Below are positions 1 through 7,013 of a DNA stretch of 26,840 nt, in pieces. Source of the DNA: Bacillota bacterium (GTDB lineage: Bacteria > Bacillota > Clostridia > Peptostreptococcales > Anaerovoracaceae); contig JAQSXD010000004.1 in the NCBI GenBank assembly GCA_029266295.1, positions 1-26,840 on the forward strand, written 5' to 3'. Every line of letters begins with the position of its first letter. Position 1 is the first letter of the stretch. The translations under genes and the position numbers were made by a program. The notes beneath the pieces were generated by a model. That model worked only from the letters and a program-made list of their open reading frames with translations, was not told where the DNA came from and searched no databases.

Positions 1-479
1 CGTTCAGCCAAATCTCTTGTAATCTCAATGTGCTGCTTCTGATCATTTCCAACAGGAACCACATCGGTATCGTAAAGAAGGATGTCTGCTGCCATGAGAA
101 TCGGGTAGGTGAACAGGCCTGTTGGCGCTGATTCGCTGTCCCTGCTTTTCTGTTTAAACTGTGTCATTCTCGACAACTCCCCTGTATAGGAGTTGCAAGT
201 TAGGATCCAGGAAAGCTCCGTATGACCGGGTACCATGGATTGTACAAAAATAATAGATTTCTTCGGGTCAAGCCCAACTGCAAGATAGAGCGCCGCCACG
301 TCCAGAATGTTTTTTCTGAGTACCTTTGGATCCTGGGGAAGAGTAATGGAATGAAGGTCTACAATACAATAAATGCAGTTGTTTTCATCTTGCAGCTCAA
401 CAAACTGCTTTAGTGCGCCCAGATAATTTCCAATGTGGATATTGCCCGTAGGCTGTACTCCTGAAAAAACACGTTTCAT
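1..479 (-). CDS. trpS: Tryptophanyl-tRNA synthetase, N-terminal part (cut by window edge)
   Basis: Charges tRNA-Trp with tryptophan in the cytoplasm (class I aminoacyl-tRNA synthetase). Reading leftward from ATG at 479, an open frame of 159 codons runs off the window. It begins MKRVFSGVQPTGNIHIGNYL, with the class I HIGH-type signature as HIGN at residues 15-18, followed by the TrpS-typical PTGxxHxGN context, and later GELSRMTQFKQKS and the VPVGNDQKQHIE segment that shapes the tryptophan and adenylate site. The KMSKS loop and the anticodon-binding part lie beyond the edge. A ribosome binding site (AAAGGAGATC) sits just upstream of the ATG. The gene is 91 bp downstream of sigB in the same direction, with no convincing terminator between, so read-through from the sigB operon is possible. 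Identification is very secure. Confidence 0.96.
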   Translation of the reverse strand, partial: MKRVFSGVQPTGNIHIGNYLGALKQFVELQDENNCIYCIVDLHSITLPQDPKVLRKNILDVAALYLAVGLDPKKSIIFVQSMVPGHTELSWILTCNSYTGELSRMTQFKQKSRDSESAPTGLFTYPILMAADILLYDTDVVPVGNDQKQHIEITRDLAE

Positions 480-509
480 AGCTGATCTCCTTTGTTTCCG
501 ATGCCTATT

Positions 510-554
510 TTATGCTTGCTCTTATGTTTATGCTCTCTTTTTATGTTGATTATG
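510..554. repeat. Five short TTATG repeats between sigB and trpS
   Basis: The pentamer TTATG (CATAA on the transcribed strand) occurs at 510, 522, 528, 541 and 550, irregularly spaced in the short sigB-trpS spacer. No perfect promoter or hairpin is visible here. It may be simple AT-rich drift or part of the trpS leader; nothing indicates a function. Confidence 0.4.
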
Positions 555-570
555 CATCTGCCATTCCTTT

Positions 571-1320
571 TTAAGCTCTTACGGCAGTCTTAAATTTCTC
601 TCTGATCTTTTTTTCAAGCCTGGATATGGTCATCTGCGATACACCCATTTCCTGAGCGATATCCTGCTGTGTTTCGTTTTTAAAGAATCTCCTTTTAAAG
701 ATATCCTGTTCTTTATCAGACAGCTCCATTAATACACTCTTGATTAACTCGGCATTTTCAAAACTTTTATAACCATGTTCTTCTCTGCCGGTATATTTTT
801 CAAGAACAGCGCCTTCCCCTTCTTCACCGCCCTCATCAAAGGTCTGGTTTAAAGAGTATGTACTGTAAGCTTGTCCGCCTTCCATGGCTTCCAAAATATC
901 TTCTTCAGAATAGCCGAGATGCTGGGCAAGTTCCGAAACTGTCGGTACCCGATTCAGCTTTCCGTACAGGAATTCCTTGGCAGGGGAGATCTGTGCAGAT
1001 ATTTCCTTTAGTCTTCTTGGTACTTTTACAGCCCAGCCTTTATCTCTAAAATATCGTTTGATTTCACCGATGATCGTAGGGGTGGCAAAGCTTGTAAACT
1101 CAAATCCTTTGGAGGTATCATATCTTTCTACAGCAAAAACCAGGGCCATGGAGCCTACTTGATACAAATCTTCATATTCCACGCCCTTGTTTAAATATTT
1201 TTTTATTAATATATCAACGATATAAAGGTACCTTTCGACGATCTCGTTGCGAAGTTCCTTGCTTCCAGTTTCACGATACCTCTCGAAAAGCTCCTTGTTG
1301 CTGATTTCTTCTGAGGTCAT
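571..1320 (-). CDS. sigB: RNA polymerase sigma factor, SigB/SigF family
   Basis: Alternative sigma factor of the sigma-70 group 3 (SigB/SigF/SigG type), 249 aa, the usual family length. Region 2 is visible around residues 30-100 (DLYQVGSMALVFAVERYDTS, then FTSFATPTIIGEIKRYFRDK), with the WAVKVPRRL stretch typical of this family. Region 3 lies around 115-145 and region 4 at the C-terminus, with a helix-turn-helix (TQQDIAQEMGVSQMTISRLE). It lies 12 bp after rsbW and is the last gene of rsbV-rsbW-sigB, so RsbW is expected to hold it inactive until RsbV is dephosphorylated. Placement directly after gyrA matches the sigB locus of Clostridioides difficile, which favours a general stress sigma factor over the sporulation-specific SigF, whose spoIIA operon normally lies elsewhere. 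The symbol is by family and synteny; the regulon is not known from this sequence. Confidence 0.9.
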   Translation of the reverse strand: MTSEEISNKELFERYRETGSKELRNEIVERYLYIVDILIKKYLNKGVEYEDLYQVGSMALVFAVERYDTSKGFEFTSFATPTIIGEIKRYFRDKGWAVKVPRRLKEISAQISPAKEFLYGKLNRVPTVSELAQHLGYSEEDILEAMEGGQAYSTYSLNQTFDEGGEEGEGAVLEKYTGREEHGYKSFENAELIKSVLMELSDKEQDIFKRRFFKNETQQDIAQEMGVSQMTISRLEKKIREKFKTAVRA

Positions 1321-1332
1321 GTCCTCTCCCCA

Positions 1333-1743
1333 CTATATTCGATTTAAATACTTCACCATTTTGATGCTGGTACCTAAACCTAATTCGGAAAATATATCCA
1401 CTTCATCCATGAGTGCTTTGATAATGAAGATGCCAAGACCGCCTTCCTTGGGTTGTTCTATTGCGGGAATCTGATATTTAGCCAGGTCATATCCACCTGC
1501 ACGATCCATTACAGAGATAATAATTCTTCCATCTCCAAGTTCGCAGGCCACCTCATAAATACGTTCACATTCCGGTTTGCAATGACACACCACATTGGTA
1601 CATGCCTCGGATACTGCTACCTTAATATCCTCTACAGCCTCAATATCAAACCCAGCACAATTGGCGAGGGAAGATACCGCCAATCTCACCGTACCGACAT
1701 ATTCGGGCTTTCCAGGGACTGAAAATTTCAATATATCCGTCAT
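1333..1743 (-). CDS. rsbW: Anti-sigma factor / serine protein kinase RsbW
   Basis: GHKL-fold kinase of 136 aa that binds either the sigma factor or the anti-anti-sigma factor and phosphorylates the latter on serine. The N-box is at residues 46-50 (EACTN, followed by VVCH), the G1-type motif at 80-85 (DRAGGY) and the G2 glycine loop at 100-104 (EGGLG, then IFIIKALMDEV). G1 is slightly divergent from the common DxGxGF pattern. The ATG is preceded by a purine-rich ribosome binding site (AGAGGAGAGG). It lies between rsbV and sigB, and the 89-bp spacer from rsbV contains two inverted repeats that could set its expression relative to rsbV. SpoIIAB is the close sporulation homologue; the neighbours favour RsbW. 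Confidence 0.9.
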   Translation of the reverse strand: MTDILKFSVPGKPEYVGTVRLAVSSLANCAGFDIEAVEDIKVAVSEACTNVVCHCKPECERIYEVACELGDGRIIISVMDRAGGYDLAKYQIPAIEQPKEGGLGIFIIKALMDEVDIFSELGLGTSIKMVKYLNRI

Positions 1744-1771
1744 TTTCCTCTCCTCTTTCTAGTGGTTTTTA

Positions 1772-1834
1772 TATTGTTCCCAAATGAAAACATAGATTTA
1801 TTTGGGAACAATACGATACTATTAAACTAGTATC
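1772..1834 (-). other. Two tandem stem-loops between rsbV and rsbW
   Basis: Two perfect inverted repeats fill the spacer. The first has 7-bp arms (GATACTA at 1815-1821 and TAGTATC at 1828-1834) with a 6-nt loop, and touches the rsbV stop codon. The second has 14-bp arms (TATTGTTCCCAAAT at 1772-1785 and its complement at 1800-1813) with a 14-nt loop. Neither is followed by a U-run in the direction of transcription, so they do not look like a normal intrinsic terminator. They could be an mRNA processing or stability element, a partial terminator, or an operator. Confidence 0.75.
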
Positions 1835-2150
1835 AAATCTCCGAACAAAGTATCCTGTCAAGATTCGTAATATTGAGCAGCTTTTTAATATTATCCTTTG
1901 GATTAATCAAGGTGATTCGGTTTTTGCTTTCCTGCATTCTGCCGAAGGCGCCAATAATCACGCCAAGACCGGTGCTGTCTATGTAAGTCAGCTCGTCAAG
2001 GCGAAGAAGAATATCTGCTTTGACTTCCTGATAGGCACCGTCCAGTACTTCCCGCAGCTGAGGAGCGGTAGAAATATCTACCTCTCCCTTGGCTGTTAGC
2101 TCCCATTGTCCCAAATTCTTATTATAACTACTCTGCAGCTGTAATGACAT
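1833..2150 (-). CDS. rsbV: Anti-sigma factor antagonist (STAS domain), RsbV
   Basis: Single STAS-domain protein of about 105 aa. When unphosphorylated it binds RsbW and frees the sigma factor; RsbW inactivates it by serine phosphorylation. The phospho-acceptor loop is YIDSTGLGV, with the likely serine at residue 59 and Thr60 beside it. I start at ATG 2150, not at the in-frame ATG at 2183. AGGAGG (2159-2164) lies 8 nt before 2150, and the longer reading would place a sigma-B -10 element inside the coding region, so a transcript from that promoter could not contain the 2183 codon. It is first in rsbV-rsbW-sigB, 47 bp after gyrA. SpoIIAA is the related alternative, but synteny argues against it. 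Confidence 0.9.
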   Translation of the reverse strand: MSLQLQSSYNKNLGQWELTAKGEVDISTAPQLREVLDGAYQEVKADILLRLDELTYIDSTGLGVIIGAFGRMQESKNRITLINPKDNIKKLLNITNLDRILCSEI

Positions 2151-2170
2151 TCCTACTTCCTCCTCAATGT

Positions 2171-2195
2171 ATACCCTAAGCAAGAGGCTTTAAAC
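2171..2195 (-). promoter_or_regulatory. Sigma-B type promoter of rsbV-rsbW-sigB
   Basis: On the minus strand the -35 element GTTTAA (2195-2190) and -10 element GGGTAT (2176-2171) are separated by 13 bp. This fits the Bacillus subtilis sigma-B consensus GTTTAA-N12-14-GGGTAT at all 12 consensus positions. The -35 begins 2 bp after the gyrA stop codon. The expected start point near 2164 gives a very short leader whose first bases are the AGGAGG ribosome binding site of rsbV. This implies positive autoregulation of the operon by its own sigma factor, as known for sigB operons. Confidence 0.8.
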
Positions 2196-2197
2196 TT

Positions 2198-4720
2198 TTA
2201 TTCCGTATCAAGTGTTATCTGTGTAGGCTCTTCCTTTTTCTCCTCAGTTGATTCCACTTCGTCCTCATTGTTTTCTTCGTCATCATCTTCCCTGATGACT
2301 TTGGCCATAGAAATAATATTGGCAGCTTCTTCCACCCTCATAATCTTTACGCCCTGCGTTGCTCTTCCGAGTCTTGAAACCGCTCCGGCCTTGATTCTGA
2401 TGATGATGCCATCGGAGTTGATGAGAAGAATCTCATCGTTGTCATTGACCACCATAGCGCCAATTAACTCTCCGGTCTTTTTAAATTTACCCTTGTCATA
2501 GGTAAGGAGTCCCTTACCTCCACGGGTCTGAACTTTATATTCTCCCACAGATGTTCTTTTTCCGTAGCCATTTTTGGTAACAACCAGCAGTTCTTCATTT
2601 TCTTCTGCAAGCTCCATAGCGACTACTTCATCGCCTTTTTCCAGCTTGATGGCTCTAACGCCTCCAGCGATTCTGCCCATCGTTCTCACATCTTCTTCTG
2701 AGAAGCAGATGCACTTGCCAAACTTTGTTACAATAATCACGTTGCTGGTTCCCGTTGTCTGCTTGATCCCGATAAGTTCATCATGGTCTTTCAGGTTGAT
2801 GGCGATGAGGCCGGTCTTCCTGTTGGTATCAAACTGGGACAGAGCTGTCTTCTTGATGGTGCCTTCCTTGGTTACTGCAATGAGGAATTTGTCTTCGCCA
2901 AAGTCCTGAATCGGGATGACTGCAGTGATTCTTTCACGCTGCATTAAGTTCAGGAAATTGACCGCAGGCGTTCCCTTTGCAGTCCGCTGGGCTTCCGGAA
3001 TTTCATATGCCTTTATTTTATGCGCTTTCCCCGTGTTTGTAAAGAACATTAAATAGTCATGGGTAGATGTCATAATCAAATTCTTAACAAAGTCATTTTC
3101 ACGGGTTGTAAGGCCTGTGACGCCTTTTCCGCCTCGTTTTTGTGTCTTGTAGGTATCGGCGGGAATTCTTTTGATATATCCAAGGTGGGTGAGGGTAACT
3201 GCTACCTTACCTTCCTGAATCATATCTTCCTCATCGATATCTTCCGCATCAGACTGTATATCAGTCCTTCTCTTATCTCCGAATTTCTTCTTGACCTCAA
3301 GAAGCTCATCTTTGATAATGGTCATCAACAGGCTTTCATCTGATAAAACTCGTTTGAACCAGGCGATCTGCTCCATCAATTCATTATATTCATTTTCGAT
3401 TTTTTCGCGCTCCAGGCCCTGCAATCTGGCAAGTCTCATATCCAAAATTGCCTGTGCCTGAATCTCGCTGAGTCCAAACCGCTCCATCAAACGCGGCTTT
3501 GCATCATTATAACTTTCTCTGATGGTTCGGATTACCTCATCGATATGATCTAGTGCGATCCTTAAACCTTCTAAAATGTGTGCTCTTTCTTCTGCTTTTC
3601 GAAGATCATAAATGGTTCTTCTTGTGACAACATCTTTCTGGTGCCTTATATATTCCGTCAGCATGTCGCGAAGATTCAGAAGCTTCGGCTGTCCGTCAAC
3701 CAGAGCGATCATGATCATGCTGTAGGTATCTTGAAGCTGGGTATGCTTATAGAGCCGGTTCATTATAATCTGCGGATTTGCGTCTCTTTTCAGCTCGATG
3801 ACGATACGCATACCGTTTCGATCGGATTCGTCTCTGATATCAGAAATGTTATCCAAACGCTTTTCTCTGACCAGCTCTGCGATCTTTTCAATGACCCTTG
3901 CTTTATTGACTTGGTAAGGGATTTCTGTGAAAATAATCTGCTGTTTTCCCTTAGTGGTCTCTTCTATTTCCGCCTTGGATCTTACGGTTACTTTACCTTG
4001 TCCGGTCCGGTAAGCCTCTTTTGAGGCGTTTCTTCCCATGATAATTGCTCCCGTAGGAAAATCAGGAGCCTTCACGATTTTAATTAAATCTTCGATATCC
4101 ACTTCGGGATCGTCGATGATTTTTACAGTGGCGTCAATAACATCACTTAAATTATGGGGCGGTATAGAGGTTGCCATACCTACGGCAATACCGTTTGATC
4201 CATTCACCAGAAGATTCGGGAATCGAGCGGGAAGAACGACAGGCTCTTTTTCTTCCTCATCAAAGTTCGGCATAAAATCAACGGTTTCTTTATCAATATC
4301 ACGGAGCATTTGAAGAGCAAAGGGCGTCATTCTTGCTTCCGTATAACGCATTGCCGCAGCACCGTCTCCGTCTACCGATCCGAAATTTCCATGGCCGTCC
4401 ACCAAAGGATAGCGAATGGAAAAATCCTGAGCCATTCGAACCATGGCATCATAGATAGAGGAATCTCCGTGAGGATGGTATTTACCCATTACTTCACCGA
4501 CGATACGGGCAGATTTTTTATGCGGCTTGTCCGGGGTAACCCCCAGCTCACTCATTCCAAAGAGAATTCTTCTGTGTACCGGTTTTAGCCCATCTCTCAC
4601 ATCCGGAAGGGCTCTTCCTACAATTACGCTCATGGCATAATCGATATAGGAGTTCTTCATTTCATCGTGGATCTCATGCTGTATTAGTTTTACATCATCC
4701 AAAAAGCTTGTCATTCTCAT
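2198..4720 (-). CDS. gyrA: DNA gyrase subunit A
   Basis: Type IIA topoisomerase subunit that cleaves and reseals DNA, working as A2B2 with GyrB to introduce negative supercoils. It has 840 aa, normal for the family. The winged-helix core carries the catalytic tyrosine Y126 in AAAMRYTEAR. The quinolone region reads HPHGDSSIYD, with S87 and D91 at the positions of E. coli S83 and D87, so no classical resistance change. The GyrA-box QKRGGKG is at 527-533, ahead of the C-terminal beta-pinwheel, and the protein ends in an acidic tail (about 805-830). An AGGAGG site lies only 3 nt before ATG 4720 but 9 nt before a second ATG at 4714, so translation may start two codons later. It follows gyrB by 7 bp and is surely cotranscribed with it. 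Confidence 0.98.
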   Translation of the reverse strand: MRMTSFLDDVKLIQHEIHDEMKNSYIDYAMSVIVGRALPDVRDGLKPVHRRILFGMSELGVTPDKPHKKSARIVGEVMGKYHPHGDSSIYDAMVRMAQDFSIRYPLVDGHGNFGSVDGDGAAAMRYTEARMTPFALQMLRDIDKETVDFMPNFDEEEKEPVVLPARFPNLLVNGSNGIAVGMATSIPPHNLSDVIDATVKIIDDPEVDIEDLIKIVKAPDFPTGAIIMGRNASKEAYRTGQGKVTVRSKAEIEETTKGKQQIIFTEIPYQVNKARVIEKIAELVREKRLDNISDIRDESDRNGMRIVIELKRDANPQIIMNRLYKHTQLQDTYSMIMIALVDGQPKLLNLRDMLTEYIRHQKDVVTRRTIYDLRKAEERAHILEGLRIALDHIDEVIRTIRESYNDAKPRLMERFGLSEIQAQAILDMRLARLQGLEREKIENEYNELMEQIAWFKRVLSDESLLMTIIKDELLEVKKKFGDKRRTDIQSDAEDIDEEDMIQEGKVAVTLTHLGYIKRIPADTYKTQKRGGKGVTGLTTRENDFVKNLIMTSTHDYLMFFTNTGKAHKIKAYEIPEAQRTAKGTPAVNFLNLMQRERITAVIPIQDFGEDKFLIAVTKEGTIKKTALSQFDTNRKTGLIAINLKDHDELIGIKQTTGTSNVIIVTKFGKCICFSEEDVRTMGRIAGGVRAIKLEKGDEVVAMELAEENEELLVVTKNGYGKRTSVGEYKVQTRGGKGLLTYDKGKFKKTGELIGAMVVNDNDEILLINSDGIIIRIKAGAVSRLGRATQGVKIMRVEEAANIISMAKVIREDDDEENNEDEVESTEEKKEEPTQITLDTE

Positions 4721-4727
4721 CCACCTC

Positions 4728-6650
4728 CTATATATCTATCGTCGCATATTTTGCGTTATCTTCAATAAATTTCTTTCTCGGCGGAACCTTGTCACCCATG
4801 AGTGTGGTAAATATCTCATCAGCAGCAGTCATATCATCAATGGTGACCTGGATCAGGGTTCTGCTATTATAATCCATGGTTGTTTCCCATAGCTGATGGA
4901 AGTCCATTTCTCCCAGACCTTTGTATCTCTGAATCCCTGCTTTTCCAGGTTTATCAGCAAGCTCAGCCATCAATTTTTCCTGTTCTCGTTCTGAATAAGT
5001 GTAATAAACCTCTTTGCCTTTTTTGGTCTGGAAAAGAGGTGGCTGGGCAATATAGACATAACCTCCCTCGATGAGGGGAGTCATATACCGATAGAAGAAG
5101 GTGAGCAGCAAGGTACGAATATGCGCTCCGTCCACGTCAGCATCGGTCATGATGATAATTTTATGATATCTCAGCTTTTCTTCGTTAAAATCAGAGCCGA
5201 TATTACAGCCAAAGGCTGTGATCATGTTCTTGATTTCGTCAGAATTCAGTATTTTATCCAGTCTAGCCTTTTCTACGTTGAGAATCTTACCTCGCAGCGG
5301 AAGAATTGCTTGTCTTTTTCTGTCACGACCCGATTTTGCGGAACCGCCGGCGGAATCTCCCTCTACCAGGAAGATTTCAGAGAGGGCAGGATCTTTCTCT
5401 GAACAGTCTGCCAGCTTACCCGGCAGGGTAAGGCCGTCCAGTACGCCCTTTCTTCTCGTCATTTCTCTTGCTTTTCTTGCTGCTTCTCTTGCTCTTGCAG
5501 CTCTTAAGCATTTATCTAGTATAATTCTAGCCTGATTTGGATTTTCTTCCAAAAATGCAGTTAGATTTTCATTTGTGCTGGTTTCAACAAACCCTCTGAT
5601 TTCACTGTTTCCAAGCTTTGCCTTTGTCTGCCCTTCAAACTGAGGTGACGTGAGCTTAACGGAAACTACAGCAGTGAGACCTTCTCTGATGTCTTCACCG
5701 GAGAGGGCTTCTTCATTTTCTTTAATAAATTTATTTTTTCTTGCATAATCGTTGAATACTCTGGTCAAAGCGGACTTAAACCCGATCATATGGGTACCGC
5801 CCTCACTGGTATTGATATTGTTGGCATAGGAAAGTATGAGTTCATTGTAGCGGTCCGTATACTGCATCGCAACCTCTACTTCATAATCCTCACCCTTTTT
5901 TAATTCAAAATAGATGACATCAGGATGAATCACTTCTTTGTTCTTGTTTTGATACTTAACAAATTCCTTGATGCCGCCTTCATAGTGGAATACTTCTGTT
6001 TTTTTCTGGCCCTCTCGGTCATCCTTTAAGGTGATTTTGATCCCCTTGTTCAGAAAAGCCATTTCTCTGAGACGATGCTCCAGAGTACCATAATTGAATT
6101 CCAGTTCCTCAAAAATTTCACCATCGGGTTTAAACATGGTCTTTGATCCGTTTTTTCTGGATTCGCCGATTTCAACGAGAGGAGTTTGAGTTTTACCCCT
6201 GGAATACGTTTGCTTATAAATTTTGCCGTTTCTCTTAATTTCAACTTCCATAACTTCGGAGAGGGCATTTACAACGGATGCACCTACACCGTGAAGTCCT
6301 CCGGAGACCTTGTAACCTCCGCCTCCGAATTTTCCGCCGGCATGAAGTACTGTATGGATTACCTCAACCGCTGGAATATTCAGCTTTGGATGAAGGTCAA
6401 CGGGCATTCCTCGGCCGTCATCTTCTACTACGATGGAATTATCATTCTGTATGGTAATGTTGATATTTTTACAATAGCCGGCCAGCGCTTCGTCGATACT
6501 GTTATCAACTACTTCGTATACTAAATGGTGTAGCCCTCTGGGTCCAGTGCTGCCGATATACATCCCCGGTCTTTTTCGTACAGCCTCCAGCCCTTCCAAG
6601 ACCTGAATTTGTTCCGCATTATACTGCTGCTGTTTTACATCCGCACTCAT
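4728..6650 (-). CDS. gyrB: DNA gyrase subunit B
   Basis: ATPase subunit of gyrase, 640 aa. The N-terminal GHKL ATPase domain shows EVVDNSIDEALAG with the Mg-binding N50, DDGRGMP at about 77-83 and GGLHGVGASVVNALS at about 117-131. The transducer contains the QTKAKLG motif (341-347) with its ATP-contacting lysine. The TOPRIM domain has EGDSAGG at 430-436, PLRGKILNVEKA nearby and TDADVDG at 502-508. The C-terminal QRYKGLGEM motif is present. The length is that of the Gram-positive form, without the E. coli insert. The start is supported by a GAGGTGAT ribosome binding site. A promoter about 220 bp upstream and a long structured leader suggest its own transcriptional control, separate from dnaA-dnaN-recF. 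Confidence 0.98.
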   Translation of the reverse strand: MSADVKQQQYNAEQIQVLEGLEAVRKRPGMYIGSTGPRGLHHLVYEVVDNSIDEALAGYCKNINITIQNDNSIVVEDDGRGMPVDLHPKLNIPAVEVIHTVLHAGGKFGGGGYKVSGGLHGVGASVVNALSEVMEVEIKRNGKIYKQTYSRGKTQTPLVEIGESRKNGSKTMFKPDGEIFEELEFNYGTLEHRLREMAFLNKGIKITLKDDREGQKKTEVFHYEGGIKEFVKYQNKNKEVIHPDVIYFELKKGEDYEVEVAMQYTDRYNELILSYANNINTSEGGTHMIGFKSALTRVFNDYARKNKFIKENEEALSGEDIREGLTAVVSVKLTSPQFEGQTKAKLGNSEIRGFVETSTNENLTAFLEENPNQARIILDKCLRAARAREAARKAREMTRRKGVLDGLTLPGKLADCSEKDPALSEIFLVEGDSAGGSAKSGRDRKRQAILPLRGKILNVEKARLDKILNSDEIKNMITAFGCNIGSDFNEEKLRYHKIIIMTDADVDGAHIRTLLLTFFYRYMTPLIEGGYVYIAQPPLFQTKKGKEVYYTYSEREQEKLMAELADKPGKAGIQRYKGLGEMDFHQLWETTMDYNSRTLIQVTIDDMTAADEIFTTLMGDKVPPRKKFIEDNAKYATIDI

Positions 6651-6778
6651 TCTTTTTCATCACCTCATGCTTCTTGTTAATTTTCGAAGGAAATGATTAA
6701 TAAAAGGTGCGCAGTAGGTTAACGAACCATCTGTGCGCCTGATATTCATCAGCGTTTCCCTTACATAGGAAATCTATC

Positions 6779-6823
6779 GAACAATATAAAAAAGTTCAAA
6801 TATGACACTTTTTTACGTTGTTC
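6779..6823 (-). other. Long inverted repeat in the gyrB leader
   Basis: Two 17-nt arms (6779-6795 and 6807-6823) are complementary at 15 of 17 positions around an 11-nt loop. In the gyrB mRNA the two odd positions would be one G-U and one C-A pair. The element starts about 40 nt after the predicted transcription start. It is AT-rich and no separate U-run follows, so it may be an attenuator, an mRNA-stabilising stem or a protein-binding site. Confidence 0.6.
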
Positions 6824-6866
6824 AACAGACTTTTCGCCTTTCAGACCTCATAGCGAACCACAATAT

Positions 6867-6895
6867 ATTGTATAACAAAAAAATCGATTTTACAA
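6867..6895 (-). promoter_or_regulatory. Probable sigma-A promoter of gyrB-gyrA
   Basis: On the minus strand a -35 of TTGTAA (6895-6890; 4 of 6 to consensus) and a -10 of TACAAT (6872-6867; 5 of 6) are separated by exactly 17 bp. The start point would fall near 6860, about 210 nt before the gyrB ATG. Confidence 0.55.
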
Positions 6896-6923
6896 GTTTT
6901 TTGTGTCGAAAGGACTTTTTAAT

Positions 6924-6961
6924 ATAAAAACACCGTTTTAGAGGATGTAAAGCGATGTTTT
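6924..6961 (-). terminator. Possible terminator after recF
   Basis: On the minus strand AAAACATCG (6961-6953) can pair with CGGTGTTTT (6935-6927): nine pairs including one G-U, with a 17-nt loop. The four Us that end the stem are followed by one more U and an AU-rich stretch. The long loop and short tail make it weak, but its position between recF and the gyrB promoter is suitable. Confidence 0.4.
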
Positions 6962-7013
6962 AAAGTAATAAACAGCTATACAATTTTTAATATATATCAA
7001 TTACTATATTATT

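Larger units (their letters stand above)
6651..7013 (-). other. recF-gyrB intergenic region (363 bp)
   Basis: A gene-free, AT-rich stretch. Read in the direction of transcription it holds a possible recF terminator (6924-6961), a sigma-A promoter for gyrBA (6867-6895) and a leader of roughly 210 nt with a long inverted repeat (6779-6823). A weaker imperfect dyad lies at 6706-6739. No reading frame resembling remB (yaaB), which some relatives carry here, was found. Confidence 0.7.

Noticed and set aside
3578..4024. 148-codon plus-strand frame opposite gyrA
   Set aside because: Antisense shadow of a highly conserved gene with no protein-like features or start signals.
6706..6739. Dyad GGTGCGCAG/CTGTGCGCC in the gyrB leader
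   Set aside because: It pairs well only as plus-strand RNA (two G-U pairs); in the gyrB mRNA these become two C-A mismatches, so a role in the leader is doubtful.
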